NCBI GenBank assembly: GCA_024138015.1
Contig: JAMXBB010000008.1
Span: forward strand, 43,532,298 to 43,596,297
Reading direction: 5' to 3'
DNA: 64,000 nt
Source: Lumnitzera littorea
Taxonomy: Eukaryota > Streptophyta > Magnoliopsida > Myrtales > Combretaceae
Shown piece after piece: positions 46,871-60,089 of this stretch (the first letter of the stretch is position 1; every line of letters starts with the position of its first letter). The notes beneath the pieces are model-generated. The model saw only the letters and a program-made list of their open reading frames with translations, made no database searches and was not told where the DNA came from. The position numbers were made by a program, and so were the translations under genes.

Positions 46871-48460
46871 CTTCCTCCTAGCAGAAATAACACTTCTTTA
46901 GATTGTTAAATAACCTCTAGGCTTGGAGAACATTGAGCATGGCATGGAGATGTTTTGAGTGACTTAATACTGTACATAAGGATGTCGTTAAAGTACACCA
47001 TAACACATCTCCCAATCAAATTCCTTAGCACATGGTTCATTAGCCTCATGAAGGTGTTCGGTGATAAGGATCGAATGAGCAATATGATAAATATCGATCT
47101 AGAAAGGAAACGGCAGTGGATCTAGAAATGAACAGGAATGGGTATTCAATGAAAATGGGTATGAAGAACAGGAAGGGTTTTGATAATGAATATGGATGGA
47201 TATAACTCACCAAGACATAAACACAATTAGGGTTTTGAGCTCGAAATAAAGTTCGATACGACTCATGAACACTAAATGTTGCTTGGGGTTTCAAATGAAG
47301 GTTAGATGTAACTCACTAATCAGCTTAAATGAAGGGGTTCACCATAATCTAAGAACAGGATTGATAAGGATACGGGGACGATTAAAGAGTCTAATCAACA
47401 CTCAAATGCTAACTAACTTAAGTATAGCCTTACTCGAAAGCGGCAAGTTTCACTCTATATATCTATCTATCTGTATATATCTATATTAATGTATGTTTAT
47501 AATAGTTTCTATTTATAGCAAGTTCAAAACCTTAGTGGCAAAATTGTAAATAAAGTACAAGGTCTTAAACCCTAAAGAATTGGGCCCATAAATAAAATAA
47601 AGGGAAAACATATACAAGAATACAAAATTGTGCATTTTATAGAACTTGGTATGCAGTCACTTGGTATGTCTTGGGAGGAGTAGCATTCGAACCGGACAGG
47701 GTTGGCAGTTAGATGTATGTATTCGGGAAGGGGTCTTTGACATCTCATGTGGCTTGGTCGAGACACTACAGAGGTTGGCCCATAATTGCCAAGTTCTGGA
47801 ACTAGTCGGCCTTAGTCTTTCAGGGTTGTGACGAGTGGTTCTTTGGTCTCGAGTACTTAGCCTTATAGTTTCTTAGTACCTTAGTTAACTATAGTTTTGA
47901 TGCCGAGTGTTTATTTTCCTTCCCCTCGTCCTTCTGGTTGCTGCTTGGCCTCGACAAGCATTGATAGGCCTCGGCTTGGATATGGTTGGAGGCTGATTCC
48001 CATCACTTGGGGTATTTGACAAGCCAAAAGGCATAACCATCTACTCATAAAGTTCATGTCGAGTTTTGAATTTAGTTTTCCACTCATCTCCTGGCCTCAT
48101 CTGAATCTAATGGTAGCCAAACTTTAGATCAATCTTGTTGGAGACTTTAGCTCCACTCAGTTCATCTAATATATCATCTAATCAAGGGATAGGATATCTG
48201 TACTTAATCATGATCTTGTTCACAACTTTACTATCTACGCACATGCACCGGGTACCATCCTTTTTTAACATGAAGAGTACCGACACTACGTAGGGGTAGA
48301 GGCTCTCTTTCACATATCCTTTCTCTATTAGTTCATTGACTTATCTTTGGAGCTTAGTAGCCTATTTAGGATTCATTCGATAAGCTGGCTTGGTTAGTAA
48401 GGTAGCATTGAGTATCAAATCAATGTAGTTTTCAATGCCTTTGAATGGGGGTAATCCCTA
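46870..48460 (-). pseudogene. E4 reverse transcriptase, split and catalytically altered
   Basis: Left of the insertion the minus strand reads MNHVLRNLIGRCVMVYFNDI; right of it come the GLSNTPST and DLKFGYHQIQ-like blocks. The catalytic loop is YFND, so the first Asp of the pair is Asn. The split falls within the MRLMNH block and is caused by the solo LTR at 47062-48005. Confidence 0.8.
47062..48005. mobile_element. Solo LTR, family C (944 bp), inside E4 RT
   Basis: It begins TGATAAGGATC and ends TTCCCATCA. The flanks ttcgg and cttgg differ by two transitions, compatible with an aged 5-bp duplication, and the RT sequence is continuous when the insert is ignored. A ctatttatagc word lies near 47510. 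It is not obviously the same family as B or D. No coding sequence is present. Confidence 0.7.
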
Positions 48461-48970
48461 GGATAGTTGTTCTAGAAACAAGTCGGCGTATTCATCTAAT
48501 AGCTCTCTTACCTTAAGGGGTAGCTTAATCTGCTTCTTCAACTCTAATAGCCTTCTGACTAATATAAAAGTTGGCATGTTGGACCTTATAGCTTCTTGGA
48601 GCTTGGCTCTACTAAAAACTAAAGTCTTCTTAGATCCTTTAGTAAGTTTCAATTGTAGTTTGCTAGGTTGACTTGGTGTCATAGGTTTTAAAATGACCTT
48701 CCTCCCATCTCTTTTGAACACATACGTGTTCCTAAATTTGTCATGTATAACTCTTTGATTGAAAAGCCAAGGTCAGCCAAGTAGCACATGTGATGCACAC
48801 ATGAGCAGCACGTCACAAAGGATCTTGTCGAAATAATTCCTAATAAAGATTGGTAGCAATACTCGCCGAGTGACATATAGTGCTCCTTTCTCATTTAGCC
48901 AATGCAACTTGTAAGGCTTCAGATGTATGATAGTTGGCAACTTTAGCTTCTTGATCAAGTTATAGATGCT
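48458..48970 (-). pseudogene. E4 protease-RT linker
   Basis: An 87-codon stretch reads SRAKLQEAIRS, LVRRLLELKK and VRELLDEYADLFLEQLS, the segment preceding RT in this lineage. It matches the E5 copy near 56400-56540. Upstream frames are broken. Confidence 0.7.
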
Positions 48971-49229
48971 ATATTAGTGCAGCTCTCACCATCTACTAAG
49001 AGTGCATACACCTGATCATTCACTTTGTAAGTGATGTGGAATAAGTTCCCCCTTTACTCCTCTTTAGGTAAGGGTTCTGAACTCATTGTACATCGGACAA
49101 CTTGAATCAACTTATCCAAGTCCTCAACGAACACATCTTCCTTGACCAGTTTATCCTCCTAAGTGGTTTCCTTCTAGAGAATAACCTCTTCATCGGGTTC
49201 CTCATCAATACTATCTACTTCGAGCTTAG

Positions 49230-50355
49230 GGATATCTCCCTTGATAATCATAGTTTTTTGGTTTGGACACTAAGTAGCCATGTGCCTAAACCCTTGGCAT
49301 TTGAAACACTTGATTTGGCTCGTCTTCCTCTTAAATCCTTATCCCTTATTGTATGTTCGTGTCTGTACATTACCATTAGTTTGGCCCTTGTGTTTGGCCT
49401 TGGCATTTGTCTTCTTGGTCGGCTCGGTGCTTGGTTAGGCTCAATAACCTCCCTGAATAGCTTGACTCGTAAGGGGTCGGGTCGGTATTCTGCTTCTCTT
49501 TTGTCTTTCCACTTGTTGGGCTATTCCTATAGCTTCATCCACAATAGTAAATTGCTAAATTTCCATAATGTCTTGGGTATCATTTCTTAATCCAGTAAGG
49601 AATCTAGACACTATTCATGCCAATGGCTCTTCTACTTTGTTACGAATCATAAGTATTTGGAATTCTTCAACATATTCATCAACGGTTTGGCCTCATTGTC
49701 TCAACTCTTGAAGTCGAGCAAAAGTGTCTTGCATATATGTATTTGACATAAATTTGTTTGTGAGCATCCTCCTTATCTTGAGCCAAGTACTTATCTCTCT
49801 ATATCCTTCTCATCTTCTCATGATTTGGAAGTTTTTCCACCACATCGTGGCATAACCTGAGAATTTAATAGTAAGAGTGCTCACTTTCTCTTAGTCCTTA
49901 TATTGGTAATAATAAAAAACGTGTTCAACCTTCTCCTTCCAATCCAAATAATCAACTGCACTTCTAGACTAATTGAACCTTGGAATATGAAGCTTCACAT
50001 AGTTGGTAGCTTGGAGTGCTTGAGCTTGCTCTTCTTCTTCAAACTCTTCTTCTCCATCATCATCCAAATCTCCCAAGTCAATCCTCCTTCTCACTCGTCC
50101 TCTTACTCCTCCGCCTTGAAATTGTCGAGCTAGGATCTATCCCCTAACAGGTCGGGTAACTTGTGGAGTGTTTTGTATAGCTTCAGTAGGTCGATAGGTC
50201 ATTGCATGAGTAACTCTAGTCAGGTTGGCTAAGAGGTTAACCACCCCATCAAGTCTATCGTTTGTGCTTTTGGGGGTGCCTTAGGACTGTTGGCCATAGT
50301 GGATAACACCATTATTGCAATCCCCAATATTAGCATTAATAGTCGGGTCTATCAT
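49230..50355 (-). pseudogene. E4 gag remnant
   Basis: It starts MIDPTINANIGD at 50355. It continues through an LANLTRVTHAM block, an acidic GDLDDDGEEEFEEEEQ block, the capsid DYLDWKEKVEHVFYYY and MWWKNF. A zinc knuckle follows near 49250-49300, read as CFKCQGFRHMAT, stop, C. The stop inside the knuckle and several others make it non-functional. Confidence 0.75.
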
Positions 50356-50600
50356 TTTCTTCGACAATTCTTGGGTGTCAAACTTCGAATATGAGATACA
50401 ATTGACACTATTTCTCCAAACTAAACAACACACACAATCTCTACACAAATATCTAGTTAACCTGTAAACACTGTAACTATACTGATGAACAAATCACTAC
50501 ATAGAAACTTGCTCTGTTTTTGGATGTTTGAAACATGGCAAAATAGAGTATACTCGAGAACAAACTGCTACACCTACATATCTGAATTACATACTGCTAA

Positions 50601-52815
50601 ATAATTATATCACAAAGAGATATAGGTTTGATCCTTTTCATATTCAGTGTCATTCTTAGTTCCTAGATATATTAAATAAAATTCTAACTTTTTTCCATTT
50701 GACTAACAATCTTATTCAAATTGCTATCCTATACTTAAAACCAGAATATACGATAGATTATTAGAATATCTTTAGAAATATCATTGGATTAGTTCCTAAT
50801 ATTTTAAATATGTCTAAGCTATTAAACTTATCACGTTAAATAATCAATTATATACTCTAGGTTTCCTAACACAAAATCACCTTCTGTACAATATCGACTA
50901 TACAATTACCATAATTAACATAAATCATTATTTTAAATCCAATTCAATTGCCATTTACTACTCTCAACTTTATTTTCTTAATTCTTGAATTTACATTTAG
51001 TGGCATACTTCTGTTAGTTGCTGGAATATTTACAATTTCATATGCCTTTTTGTCCACACCTACAACATTATTATTATGAATAAACCTTTTCTTTCAATTC
51101 ACCACTTGACTTTCTAAATCAAGTTCTGTCTCACTTTTTAATTTAACTTTACACCTTATAATATTAATAAATTTCGAACTTCATGCTTACATTCCAATAT
51201 TTTCTACCATAACAGTTTAACGGCTAACTCCAAATATACATTCCCAACTTAAGCTAAAATAGTCTAGTTACAATCTTTTTCCTATTAAATTACGTACTCT
51301 TCTAACTATACTAGTTTGAATGTTATTCTTAACCATTTTCTTTTTAATCCAATATGTTTAGCAATTTTCCATACTTTACACTACTTATATACTCATAGTA
51401 TTTATCAATTTACTTCACATGTAGTGATATTCATTTACACACATGCATATATAACCAATGAAAGGAATTGGTATGTATACGTTTTGTATAAAAGAGTAAC
51501 ACATGTGTATAAGTATCTTAATTATGTTAGATAATTAAACCTGATAAAAAGATATACACAGTTTCGGTAAGGTTTTCAAGAAATGTTACATTGAGGTGTA
51601 AATTTCTATTTAACTTACTATCGGTGCTACTTTTCATATGTTATTTATATTTTGTAAGGAGTACTACTTCTAAATAATTCTATAGTGAGTTTGTTACCTA
51701 TCTTGAAAGCTTGTAAATCAATGTTCCCTTTATATTAGTTGTAATAATAGATTGTATCTAATTGCTAGAGGATCCTAAGTCAGGCACTTAATTATATGAC
51801 TTTAAATATGAGCAAGACCTAAACGAGATATCATTACCTATAAAAACCATACTATTATTTTAGTATCTTTTATAGTAATCATTATCAGCATACCGTATAC
51901 TTCTATTTCTATCGCAATTCATTATTGAGAATTATCGTTTAAAGTTTACTCCGATTTTTTTTATGCAGTTATTAAATTCCACCTATTCATCTCATAATCA
52001 TCTACTTTTCTTTCTAGATCAAACTCTATAATACTTCTAAGTTAGATCATACCTCCAAGATTATCTCAAACTTACTCCTTACATAAATTTTTGACTTATG
52101 TTCTGTATTGATAGTTATTCATGTTTTCATCTATTCAACCTTCTAACTCGCATTTTGAGTCACATTTTGACTTGCTTAAGATACTTCTTAAGTCATAAAT
52201 TCTTATTTACATACCTCACTAAATTAGTTTCAGCATCTCATTATTCATTCATAATCAAACTACTTAACAAATTTCACATTTTCAACACATTACCTCTATG
52301 TTAAACCGGATTTACCCAAAAATCTAACTTCACAAATAAGAAATAATTCTTTAGGAAATTAATTTAGGGGACATTCCAATAATGCATATGATATATCCAT
52401 GTATACATAGTTTATACTTATCAACTCGATATATCTAAACTTTTCTCCTTTCTTAATGTTACATGACCAATTAACTTCCAATAACAACTAGAAAAATTGT
52501 AATTCATATTCTATAAAGGTTTTGCTCTCATTTTGATCAAATTCCACTTAAGCCATTATAAATTCCTCGTTATTATACTATAAGTTTACAACTTATCATC
52601 TTTTATAATTCAAATGTAATATTAGTGTATCTTATCCTTTCTTTAGTATATACATAAATAGTGAGTATAGCATATAACCTGCAGTCTAAATCTTTTACAT
52701 CCCATTTAGGTCCCACTCTCAATGTTTCCTTATGATGTCTAATGAATTTTAATTATGGAACTTCCACATAAATTCTTAAGAATCATGCTTTAAGTAAGTT
52801 CTTAAGAAAAATACT
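50601..52815. other. AT-rich non-coding DNA
   Basis: No ORF with similarity was found. It lies between the truncated E4 leader and a family-D LTR and may be decayed internal sequence of that element. I see no gag or pol motif. Confidence 0.4.
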
Positions 52816-55800
52816 TTGATATCACTTAGAACTGTTACAACCCAAACCAAAGAGTCGTAATAGCCTTGTCGTATAAACTAACCTATGCTAGAAGTTAGCC
52901 ACCTTAGCTACTAACGTAGGTATAGCTTATATAAGGTGTTCACCACTTTACTGCTTGGAAGTACCCCATTTAGTACCTCGTAGGAATCAACTTGTGGTGT
53001 AACCTTTAAAAATAGATTCTGAAAATAATTTTTACAACTTAAATTTCGAGTAAGAATCAAGTTAAAAGTTGTATGAAAGATAAAACCTTATATTTAAATA
53101 AAATTCCAAAAAAACTATATTGTTACGAAAAGATATAGTGTTTACTAAAATTTCACTAAAATCCATAGGCTTGCAGCGCGTAGAATAAATACTAGGGTCA
53201 CTTGAGGAGACCCTATTAGTTTTCTTAGAAGTTAGTACAGTTGATAAACTATGTAGAAATCTAGTTAGGAAATCTTGAATCTCACTCCTTGACCCTGTTC
53301 TCTAGCCTTCTAGTGAGTTTACTAGGGAGACCTATAAAACAACTATAGGGGAATAAGTGACAACTTACTTAGTAAGTGAGACGTAAACAATAACACATAT
53401 CTGACACCAAGCAACTAGGGTTATTAAGCAAGTTTAGTTTGATGCAATACATGATCAAGGAAATGCCATTGTATGACGTTGACTAGTTGTCATGAGATTA
53501 GAGAAATTGTGCTCACTTTGATCTGGGTTTCGAGGAGTTTAACGCTGCGCACTTAAGAATTTGGTCACCAAACTGGGGCTTGTGTAATGGAGAACAAGCT
53601 CCTCTCGAGACTACCTTTGAACCGTTGACCTTAACCTGGCCGCGACCCCCTCTCTTGTCAGTTAGTTCAACTCGAGGTGGGGAGAGAACCATTTCTACTA
53701 TCCTCAACGAAGGCATTCGTGTTCGACCTACACCTCTTAGTTATTTCCCTAGTGGGTTGCCATACAATTTCAGCTAGTAGTTAAGTTGAGTTTGTATTAG
53801 ATTACTTTTAGGGTGATCAAGCAAACTCAAATAGTTTAAAGCATGTAAATCATAAGGCAATCAACAAATCAATCCAACACTCAAATAGCACTATAGTATT
53901 CAAGGACACATACTGCATGCACATAAGTAAATAGCTTACAACCACAAACAAGACATATACTAAGGTGTCCAAGTATTCTTAACTGATACTTCAAAATGTG
54001 ATGAAACATTGATCCTACTTACTTAGATACTGATGCTCATTCTCCTCATGCGTCGTTTTTGTCTCATCTTTCTTTATTATCCTTATAATTTAACATGACA
54101 TGTTTAGTTTATGTCTAACATATAACATATGTGTTCATCGTGGGCATTTAAGTACATTTCTAGTTGTGTTAGGTAAGTTTTTCTAAGGTGTTTATTAAAT
54201 ATTAGTTAAAATAAGACACCTTTTGACAAGGTTCTAACTTGATATAACTTGTTGCCTAGTAGTTTCTGATCCAGGTTTTGACTTCAATAAATTCTTAGAA
54301 AGTATAGTCAAGTAACTTTTTGATCTACTCTCCGACTTCCAATGGTCCAATATTCATGTACCAATTGTCTTCAAACTTCTAATTGCTCTTATATTTGGCA
54401 TCTTCCATCAAACTACTTTTTGAGTTAGGTTCTTACCTCGTCTTGTGGTACGGGCTATTGTCCAAGTGGCTTCTAACTCATGTTTTGACTTTGATAAAGG
54501 AAAGAAATTCATATATAAATTACTAGTTGATCTATTGTTGAACTCTTGGTGTAGTCAAGGATATTCAACACCAAACAACATTTCAACTCAATTTCTGATA
54601 CAGTTTCTGACCCTTAGTCCAAAGTTTGATTTTTTTTTTCTTTATTTAAGATGTTCTTAACTTACAGCTTGTCTCAATAAATAGGGTAGAGTCTGAATAT
54701 AAGATACCTTTTGCTACAAATTTAATTTTCTTAGTGTAAACAACATATTCATACAAGATTACATTTTGACTTACTTTCTAACACACTTTTTGACCCTATA
54801 GCTACTGATGCATCCAACTAACTCACATATACTCCACTTGCCCTGCATTTTCAAAAGGTTTACTGTAAACCCTGTATAAGTAGTAAGTATCAACTAATAT
54901 TTTAATCATTCAATTCTTTTCTCCATCATACTATCCATTAGTTTACAAGTATACTAAATACTTGAAAAATATAATATTAATCACTAAATACCTACTTTTA
55001 CTTATAAATTATTACCATAGATTTGGAAAATTTCATTAATCTCTTTTAACAAAATACCTTATCTAGCGCTTTGTTTACATAAAAATGGAATTTTCTCAAA
55101 TATCCAATAACTTAATTTTAGAAATTTGACCACTTAACATCAAAATATAACATCATAGGAGTATGTCAATAAAATTTCAAGTCAAAACTATATGTATTAG
55201 TCTTTCAAAAACTCGATTAAAAATTGTTATATAGGACATTTTTCTTAAGGGCCCCATATCTATACTAAAAAATTTGAAAATCTAATTGAATATTTGAATT
55301 CCTCATGCAAAAATACATAAGGAAACCAAATTTCAAAATTTTTTGAGTTCGTTTTCTATTTTTCTCAAATTTTTGTTAAAATCAAGCAAACTGAGCACCT
55401 ATCGAGAATGCGAAGCTTCAACCACCATGAGGAGGGGAGGGTATGTTAGCCAGAACCACCGTCGGCCACTCCTTTAGGTCATCACCTTGTTTCACTTCTA
55501 GTTGTTGCATACACGTGTGAACCCTTCATTTCTCCCAACTTCTCACTATTTCTAAAATGTTTCCAAAAATTTATTCCTTCATTCTTTTTTTGACTATTTT
55601 TTTCCAGACTTGCAATTAATCAAACCCTTGAGTGAAGTCTAAATCATCATTTTTAAAGGTAGTATTGGAGGTGTTCCAATTTTATTTCATGCCAATACTT
55701 GTCAATTAACCTAATTAAGTGTCATTTTAATGTTGCTTGTGTCCATAGCTTCTCCAACAATGCTTTCCAAGCTACCACAACTTCAATAGTTGTTTGGAAA

Positions 55801-56138
55801 TTTTTTTTTATAATTTTCCTATATATTTATTTATTTATTTGGTAATATTCTTGCATTTTTGGGTATTTTCGATAATTACAGGTATATATATTTATATAAT
55901 AATTATACCCAATATGTATACGTGTCTTTTATATGTTATTTTATGTACAATATTAATTATACTAATATAATAATTTATTCCAAAGTGTTCGTTATTTTTC
56001 AAGACTCAATTCACGTGTTATCGATAATAGTAATATAGTGAATTTATATGATTTTGGTTATATTTTTAATATTCTATTATATTTTTAAATTTTGAGTCTA
56101 TGATAATTCCTCGATTAATCTCATGAAGTCCTTTGTAA
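52816..56138 (-). mobile_element. Family-D LTR with adjacent primer-site-like word
   Basis: The stretch ctttgatatcacttagaac precedes TGTTACAACCC (LTR start at 52846). Read on the minus strand this is an LTR end followed by a tgatatcaaag primer site, suggesting a minus-strand element whose 5' LTR this is. Interior words such as acttacttagtaagtgag recall the other D copies. The right end is set tentatively near ctttgtaa (56138). No TSD was confirmed. Confidence 0.5.
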
Positions 56139-56239
56139 GCTTTTAACTTAATTAGCTTACTTTCCTGAGTGCCCTCAATTGGCTACCAAACCTAGTCACA
56201 CCAATACGAGCCTCATATGTATTGTTAGGCCAACCATGG

Positions 56240-57420
56240 CTTTTTGACCGAAGAGTTATGTATGATGGATTTAGGAACACTTATATGTTCAAAAAAAAAA
56301 AAGGGAGGAAGATAACTTTGAACCCTATGACACAGAGTCAAGTTAGCAAACCACAAGCTAAACTTGCTTAAGGATTTAAGAAGACCTTAATTCTAAGTAA
56401 AGCCGAGCTTTAAGAAGCTATAAAGGTTGATATGCCAACTTTTATGTTGGTCAGAAGGATATTAGAGTTGAAGGAATAGATTGAGTTACCCCTGGAAGTC
56501 AAAGTGCTACTGGATGAATATGCCAGCTTATTTCTAAAGCAGTTACTTGATGGATTACCCCCATTTAAGGGAATTGAATATAGCATTGACTTGTTACCTG
56601 GTGTTGCCTTGCCAAACAAATCAGATTATCGGATGAACCCGAATAAGTTACTAAACTCTAAAGATAAGTTAATGAACTACTGGAAAAAGGGTATGTGAGG
56701 AAGAGTCTTAGCCCCTATGCCGTACTAGTGCTCCTTATGCCGAAAAAGCATGGTACTTAGCGAATGTGCATCGATAGCTGAGCTGTAAACAAGATCACAA
56801 TCAAGTACCGGCATCCTATCCCCAGATTAGATGATATGTTGGATAAGTTGAGTAGAGTTAGGATCTTTTGTAAGATTGACTTGAAATCTAGCTACCATAA
56901 GATTCGAGTGAGGCTAGGAGACAAGTGGAAGACTACATTTAAAACTTAGCATGGACTCTATGAGTGTATGGTGATGCCTTTTGAATTGTCAAATGCTTTG
57001 AGCACTTTCATGTGAATGATGAACTACGTACTGAGAGATTTAATCGAGAAGTGTGTCATAGTGTACTTTGACAATATTCTCGTATATAGTGCTGACCTGT
57101 CTAGTCATTGTGAACATCTCTGTACCATACTTGATGTACTTCAAGATAAAAGATTATTTCGCAATTTAAAGAAGTATTGCTTTTGCTAGGAGGAAGTGGT
57201 ATTTATAGGTGATGTAGTAGGTGAAGGAGGCTCAAGAGTCAATGATGAGAAGATTCGAGCAATTGATGAGTGGCTGACTCTAACCACTTGTGCCGAGGTG
57301 AGAAGTTTCTACGAATTAGCATCCATTTATTGAAGATTTATTAGAAATTTCAATACCATTATTGTACCCCTTACTAAGCTAACGAAAAGGAACATTGAGT
57401 TCAAGTGGGAAGAATGAAAG
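56240..57420 (+). pseudogene. E5 linker and reverse transcriptase remnant
   Basis: The plus strand reads, through many stops, VLLDEYASLFLKQ, ELLEKGYVRKSLSPYAV, CIDS and HPIPRLDDMLDKL. It then reads CKIDLKSSYHKIRVRLGDKW, MPFELSNALSTF and IVYFDNILVYSADL. The catalytic loop should be YFDD, so the second Asp is Asn. Several stops are cag/caa to tag/taa changes. It is homologous to E2 and E4. Confidence 0.85.
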
Positions 57421-57870
57421 GAAAGAAGTTTTGTTAAATTCTAGATTAACTTTTGCACCTGTATTAGCTTTACTAGACTTTGAAAAGATTTTTGAGCTAG
57501 AGTGTGACATATTAGGCATTGGTATAAGGGTTGTCTTAATGTAAGAAGGCTGACCAATTGCCTACCATAGCGAGAAGCTTAGAGGGTCTTAACTGAACTA
57601 CTCAGTATATGACAAGGAACTCTTAGCTCTTGTTCTAGCACTCCAAGTATGGCAACACTATTTATTACCAATAGAGTTTATCATCCATACTGATCATGAA
57701 TCTTTGAGGTATCTTAAGAGTCAGACCAAGCTATCAAAGTAGCAAGCATAGTGGGTTGAATTTCTTAAGGGGTTCAACTTTATGATAAAATACAAATAAG
57801 GCAAGAACAACGTGGTTGTTGATGCTTTGTCAAGAAGATACATACTCACAACAGAATTGCAGATAAGACT
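57421..57870 (+). pseudogene. E5 RNase H remnant
   Basis: Blocks for the family RNase H are recognisable across frames: an ECD-like start, NYSVYDKELLALVLAL, a TDHESL-like block, and a terminal GKNNVVVDALSRRY that leads into a clean 112-codon stretch. Stops are numerous. Confidence 0.75.
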
Positions 57871-59100
57871 GTTAGGGTTTGCAAGCATCAAAGAAAAGTA
57901 TCCTAAGGACCTCCGTTTTAGTCTTATATTTGGGCGATGTGTAGATGGAAGAGTAGTGGATGAGTATTATGTAGAGAATGGCTACCTACTCCGAGGTGGC
58001 AGATTGTGTGTGATGACTTGTTCACTTTATGAGCTACTGATAAGAGAAGCCCGTAGTAGAGGACTTTTCGGTCATTTTAGTGAGAGAAGAATGTTTGAGT
58101 TGCTTAATGGACAATTCTTTTGGCCAAGGATGCAGCAAGATGTGCATTAAGTCATTGAATGCTGTGTTACTTGTAAGAGGGCTAAGTGTCAAGTCAAACA
58201 ATGGAAGGCAATGTTGTTACTTGTTCCAACCTAACTGTGGATTGAGTTGAGCATGGACTTTGTTCTTAGATTACGAAGAATTGCCTAAGGTAAAGACTCT
58301 GTGATGGTTGTTGTGGATAGATTCAGTAAGATGGCACACTTTGTGTCCTACCCTAAGACTAATGATGCTTTGGCTATTGTTTCTCTCTTTTTATAGGAAA
58401 TTATTCGGTTATACGACGTATTGAGAAGTGTAGTTTTAGACAGATATCTAAAGTTCTTGAGCCATTTCTGGAGGACCCTATGGTGCTTAATAGGACTAAA
58501 TTGCTATTCAACACTTCTTATCACCCTTAAAATGATGACCATATAGAGGTAGTCAATCACACTTTGGGATTACTGCTTCGAGTTGTAGTGGGGAAGAACC
58601 TAGTTGATTGGGATGTTTGCTTCCTTGTGGTGGAGTTTGATTGCAACTACACTACATAAGACACCATTAAGTAGACACCCATTGAAGATATCTATGACTT
58701 TAACCTTGAGGTACCCCTTGATCACACTCTTATGCCCATATTCGATTGAGAAGACCTTAACGTAAGAGCCTGAGCACAATCACTACAGTAGCTCTATGAC
58801 AAAGTTACTCGACAAATGGATTAAGTTGCCAAGAAAATGCGAGAAAGGAGTAAAGGAAAGAAGTTGGCATAGTTTTAGCTTGGAGATTTAGTATGGCTAC
58901 ATTTAAGCAAGGGGAGATTCTTGAGTAGAAGAAAGAATAAGTTATCCATACGGGTTGAAGGTCCTTTCAAAATACTCCAAAGGATTGACAACAATGCCTA
59001 CAAACTAGAATTACCTGAAGATTATGGAGTATTTGACACCTTCAACATTGCCGACCTTAGCCCCTACCAACCCGATGAAGGATTGAGCTAAGACCAGTTG
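57871..59100 (+). pseudogene. E5 integrase remnant
   Basis: The sequence contains ELLIREARSRGLFGHFSERR (HHCC region), a CVTCKRAK-type zinc ligand block, and an SMDFV catalytic Asp block. A VDRFSKMAHFV block, a TSYHP...VVNHTLG block and a C-terminal VEGPFKILQRIDNNAYKLEL module follow. The order is complete but frames shift repeatedly. The clean stretch 57812-58150 is the longest surviving piece. Confidence 0.8.
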
Positions 59101-59167
59101 GATTTAATCTTAAATCCAAATCAACTAGCAGGGGATGATAGGAATTAGATTACTAAACCTTTAACTC

Positions 59168-60070
59168 ATGGCTAAGTTTGAGGCCTAGAACGATTAACAA
59201 GGCAAATTCTCCTATTCCAATCAACTCCTGCTGAGGTCAAGCTTGTCTTTATTGTCGACCAACTGCTTATACTAAGTTGAGTAACTACACATCTCTCAGA
59301 ATTTGTGTGCTAACTGGACATATGCTCTGTCAATGGCCTGGCCCCTCACATACTTGTTAGGCCATGACCGAGCTGACCACCAGCTCGGTAACATTGGTGT
59401 CAAGAAGTCAAGAGCTTTAGTACGAATCTCTAGCCATTTCTTCTTGGATGGTCTAGGTTTGTTTGACACCTTTACTCGGCACTGTAGCTAGGCCCTCCAC
59501 CTTGACCGTACCCCTTTTGTCAATTTATACCAAAGGCATTTCCCCCAATATGCCATCGCTGCGTATCCAAGACCCACGTTAAGGATTCTATTGCACTAAT
59601 AATTGATTTGCTTGAATTTTCATTAGTACCCTTTATTATTCCTTATATATTACTTCTTCAAGACATTACCCTTTTAGCATTTTTCATTTTAGGTAGGTTA
59701 CCCTAATTTTTGTGGGTATAAATACCCTTTTGTACATGTAGCCACAACATATCTCTCATCATCGATATACTAAATATACTTCTTTGTAAACATTTCTCTC
59801 TTAGCTTGTTTACTTACTTTACTCTTATCCTAACCCTTAAGCAAGGTTAGGTAGCGAGTAACTTCATCAGACCACCTCGTGCATGATATTGAGTTGTGTC
59901 GTGAATCCTTAGAAGTTCCATTAGTGCATCATATCTTGTGGAGTTATTCGTAGGTTAGCTTGTGTTTTACCTTTTTCCCGTTGTTTTTGCACTTTTCCAT
60001 CTCCTTTTTCGAGTTTTCTATAAGCTCAAACCCAGCTTAACAATTGCCTTTGTCTGTTATTAGCTATAGT
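59168..60070 (+). repeat. Presumed E5 3' LTR
   Basis: It follows the integrase end by about 100 bp and includes a good TATA box (gtataaatac at 59717). The boundaries are estimated from similarity of the start (ctcatggctaag) to the region after E6. Pairing with a 5' LTR is not possible here. Confidence 0.4.
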
Positions 60071-60089
60071 TGCATCAATAGGGGTCTTC

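Larger units (their letters stand above)
46066..50600 (-). mobile_element. E4: 5' part of a Ty3/Gypsy element (gag to RNase H)
   Basis: Minus-strand remnants run from a gag start at 50355, through a CCHC, protease/RT linker and RT, to RNase H ending at about 46080. No integrase or 3' LTR follows. The leader right of 50355 resembles the E2 leader (gcaaaatagagtat and cttgctctgtt words) and is cut off near 50600. A solo LTR sits within the RT. Relative to E2 it is a related but distinct subfamily. Confidence 0.8.

Noticed and set aside
49102..49590. 162-codon plus-strand frame
   Set aside because: It is the antisense shadow of the E4 gag region.
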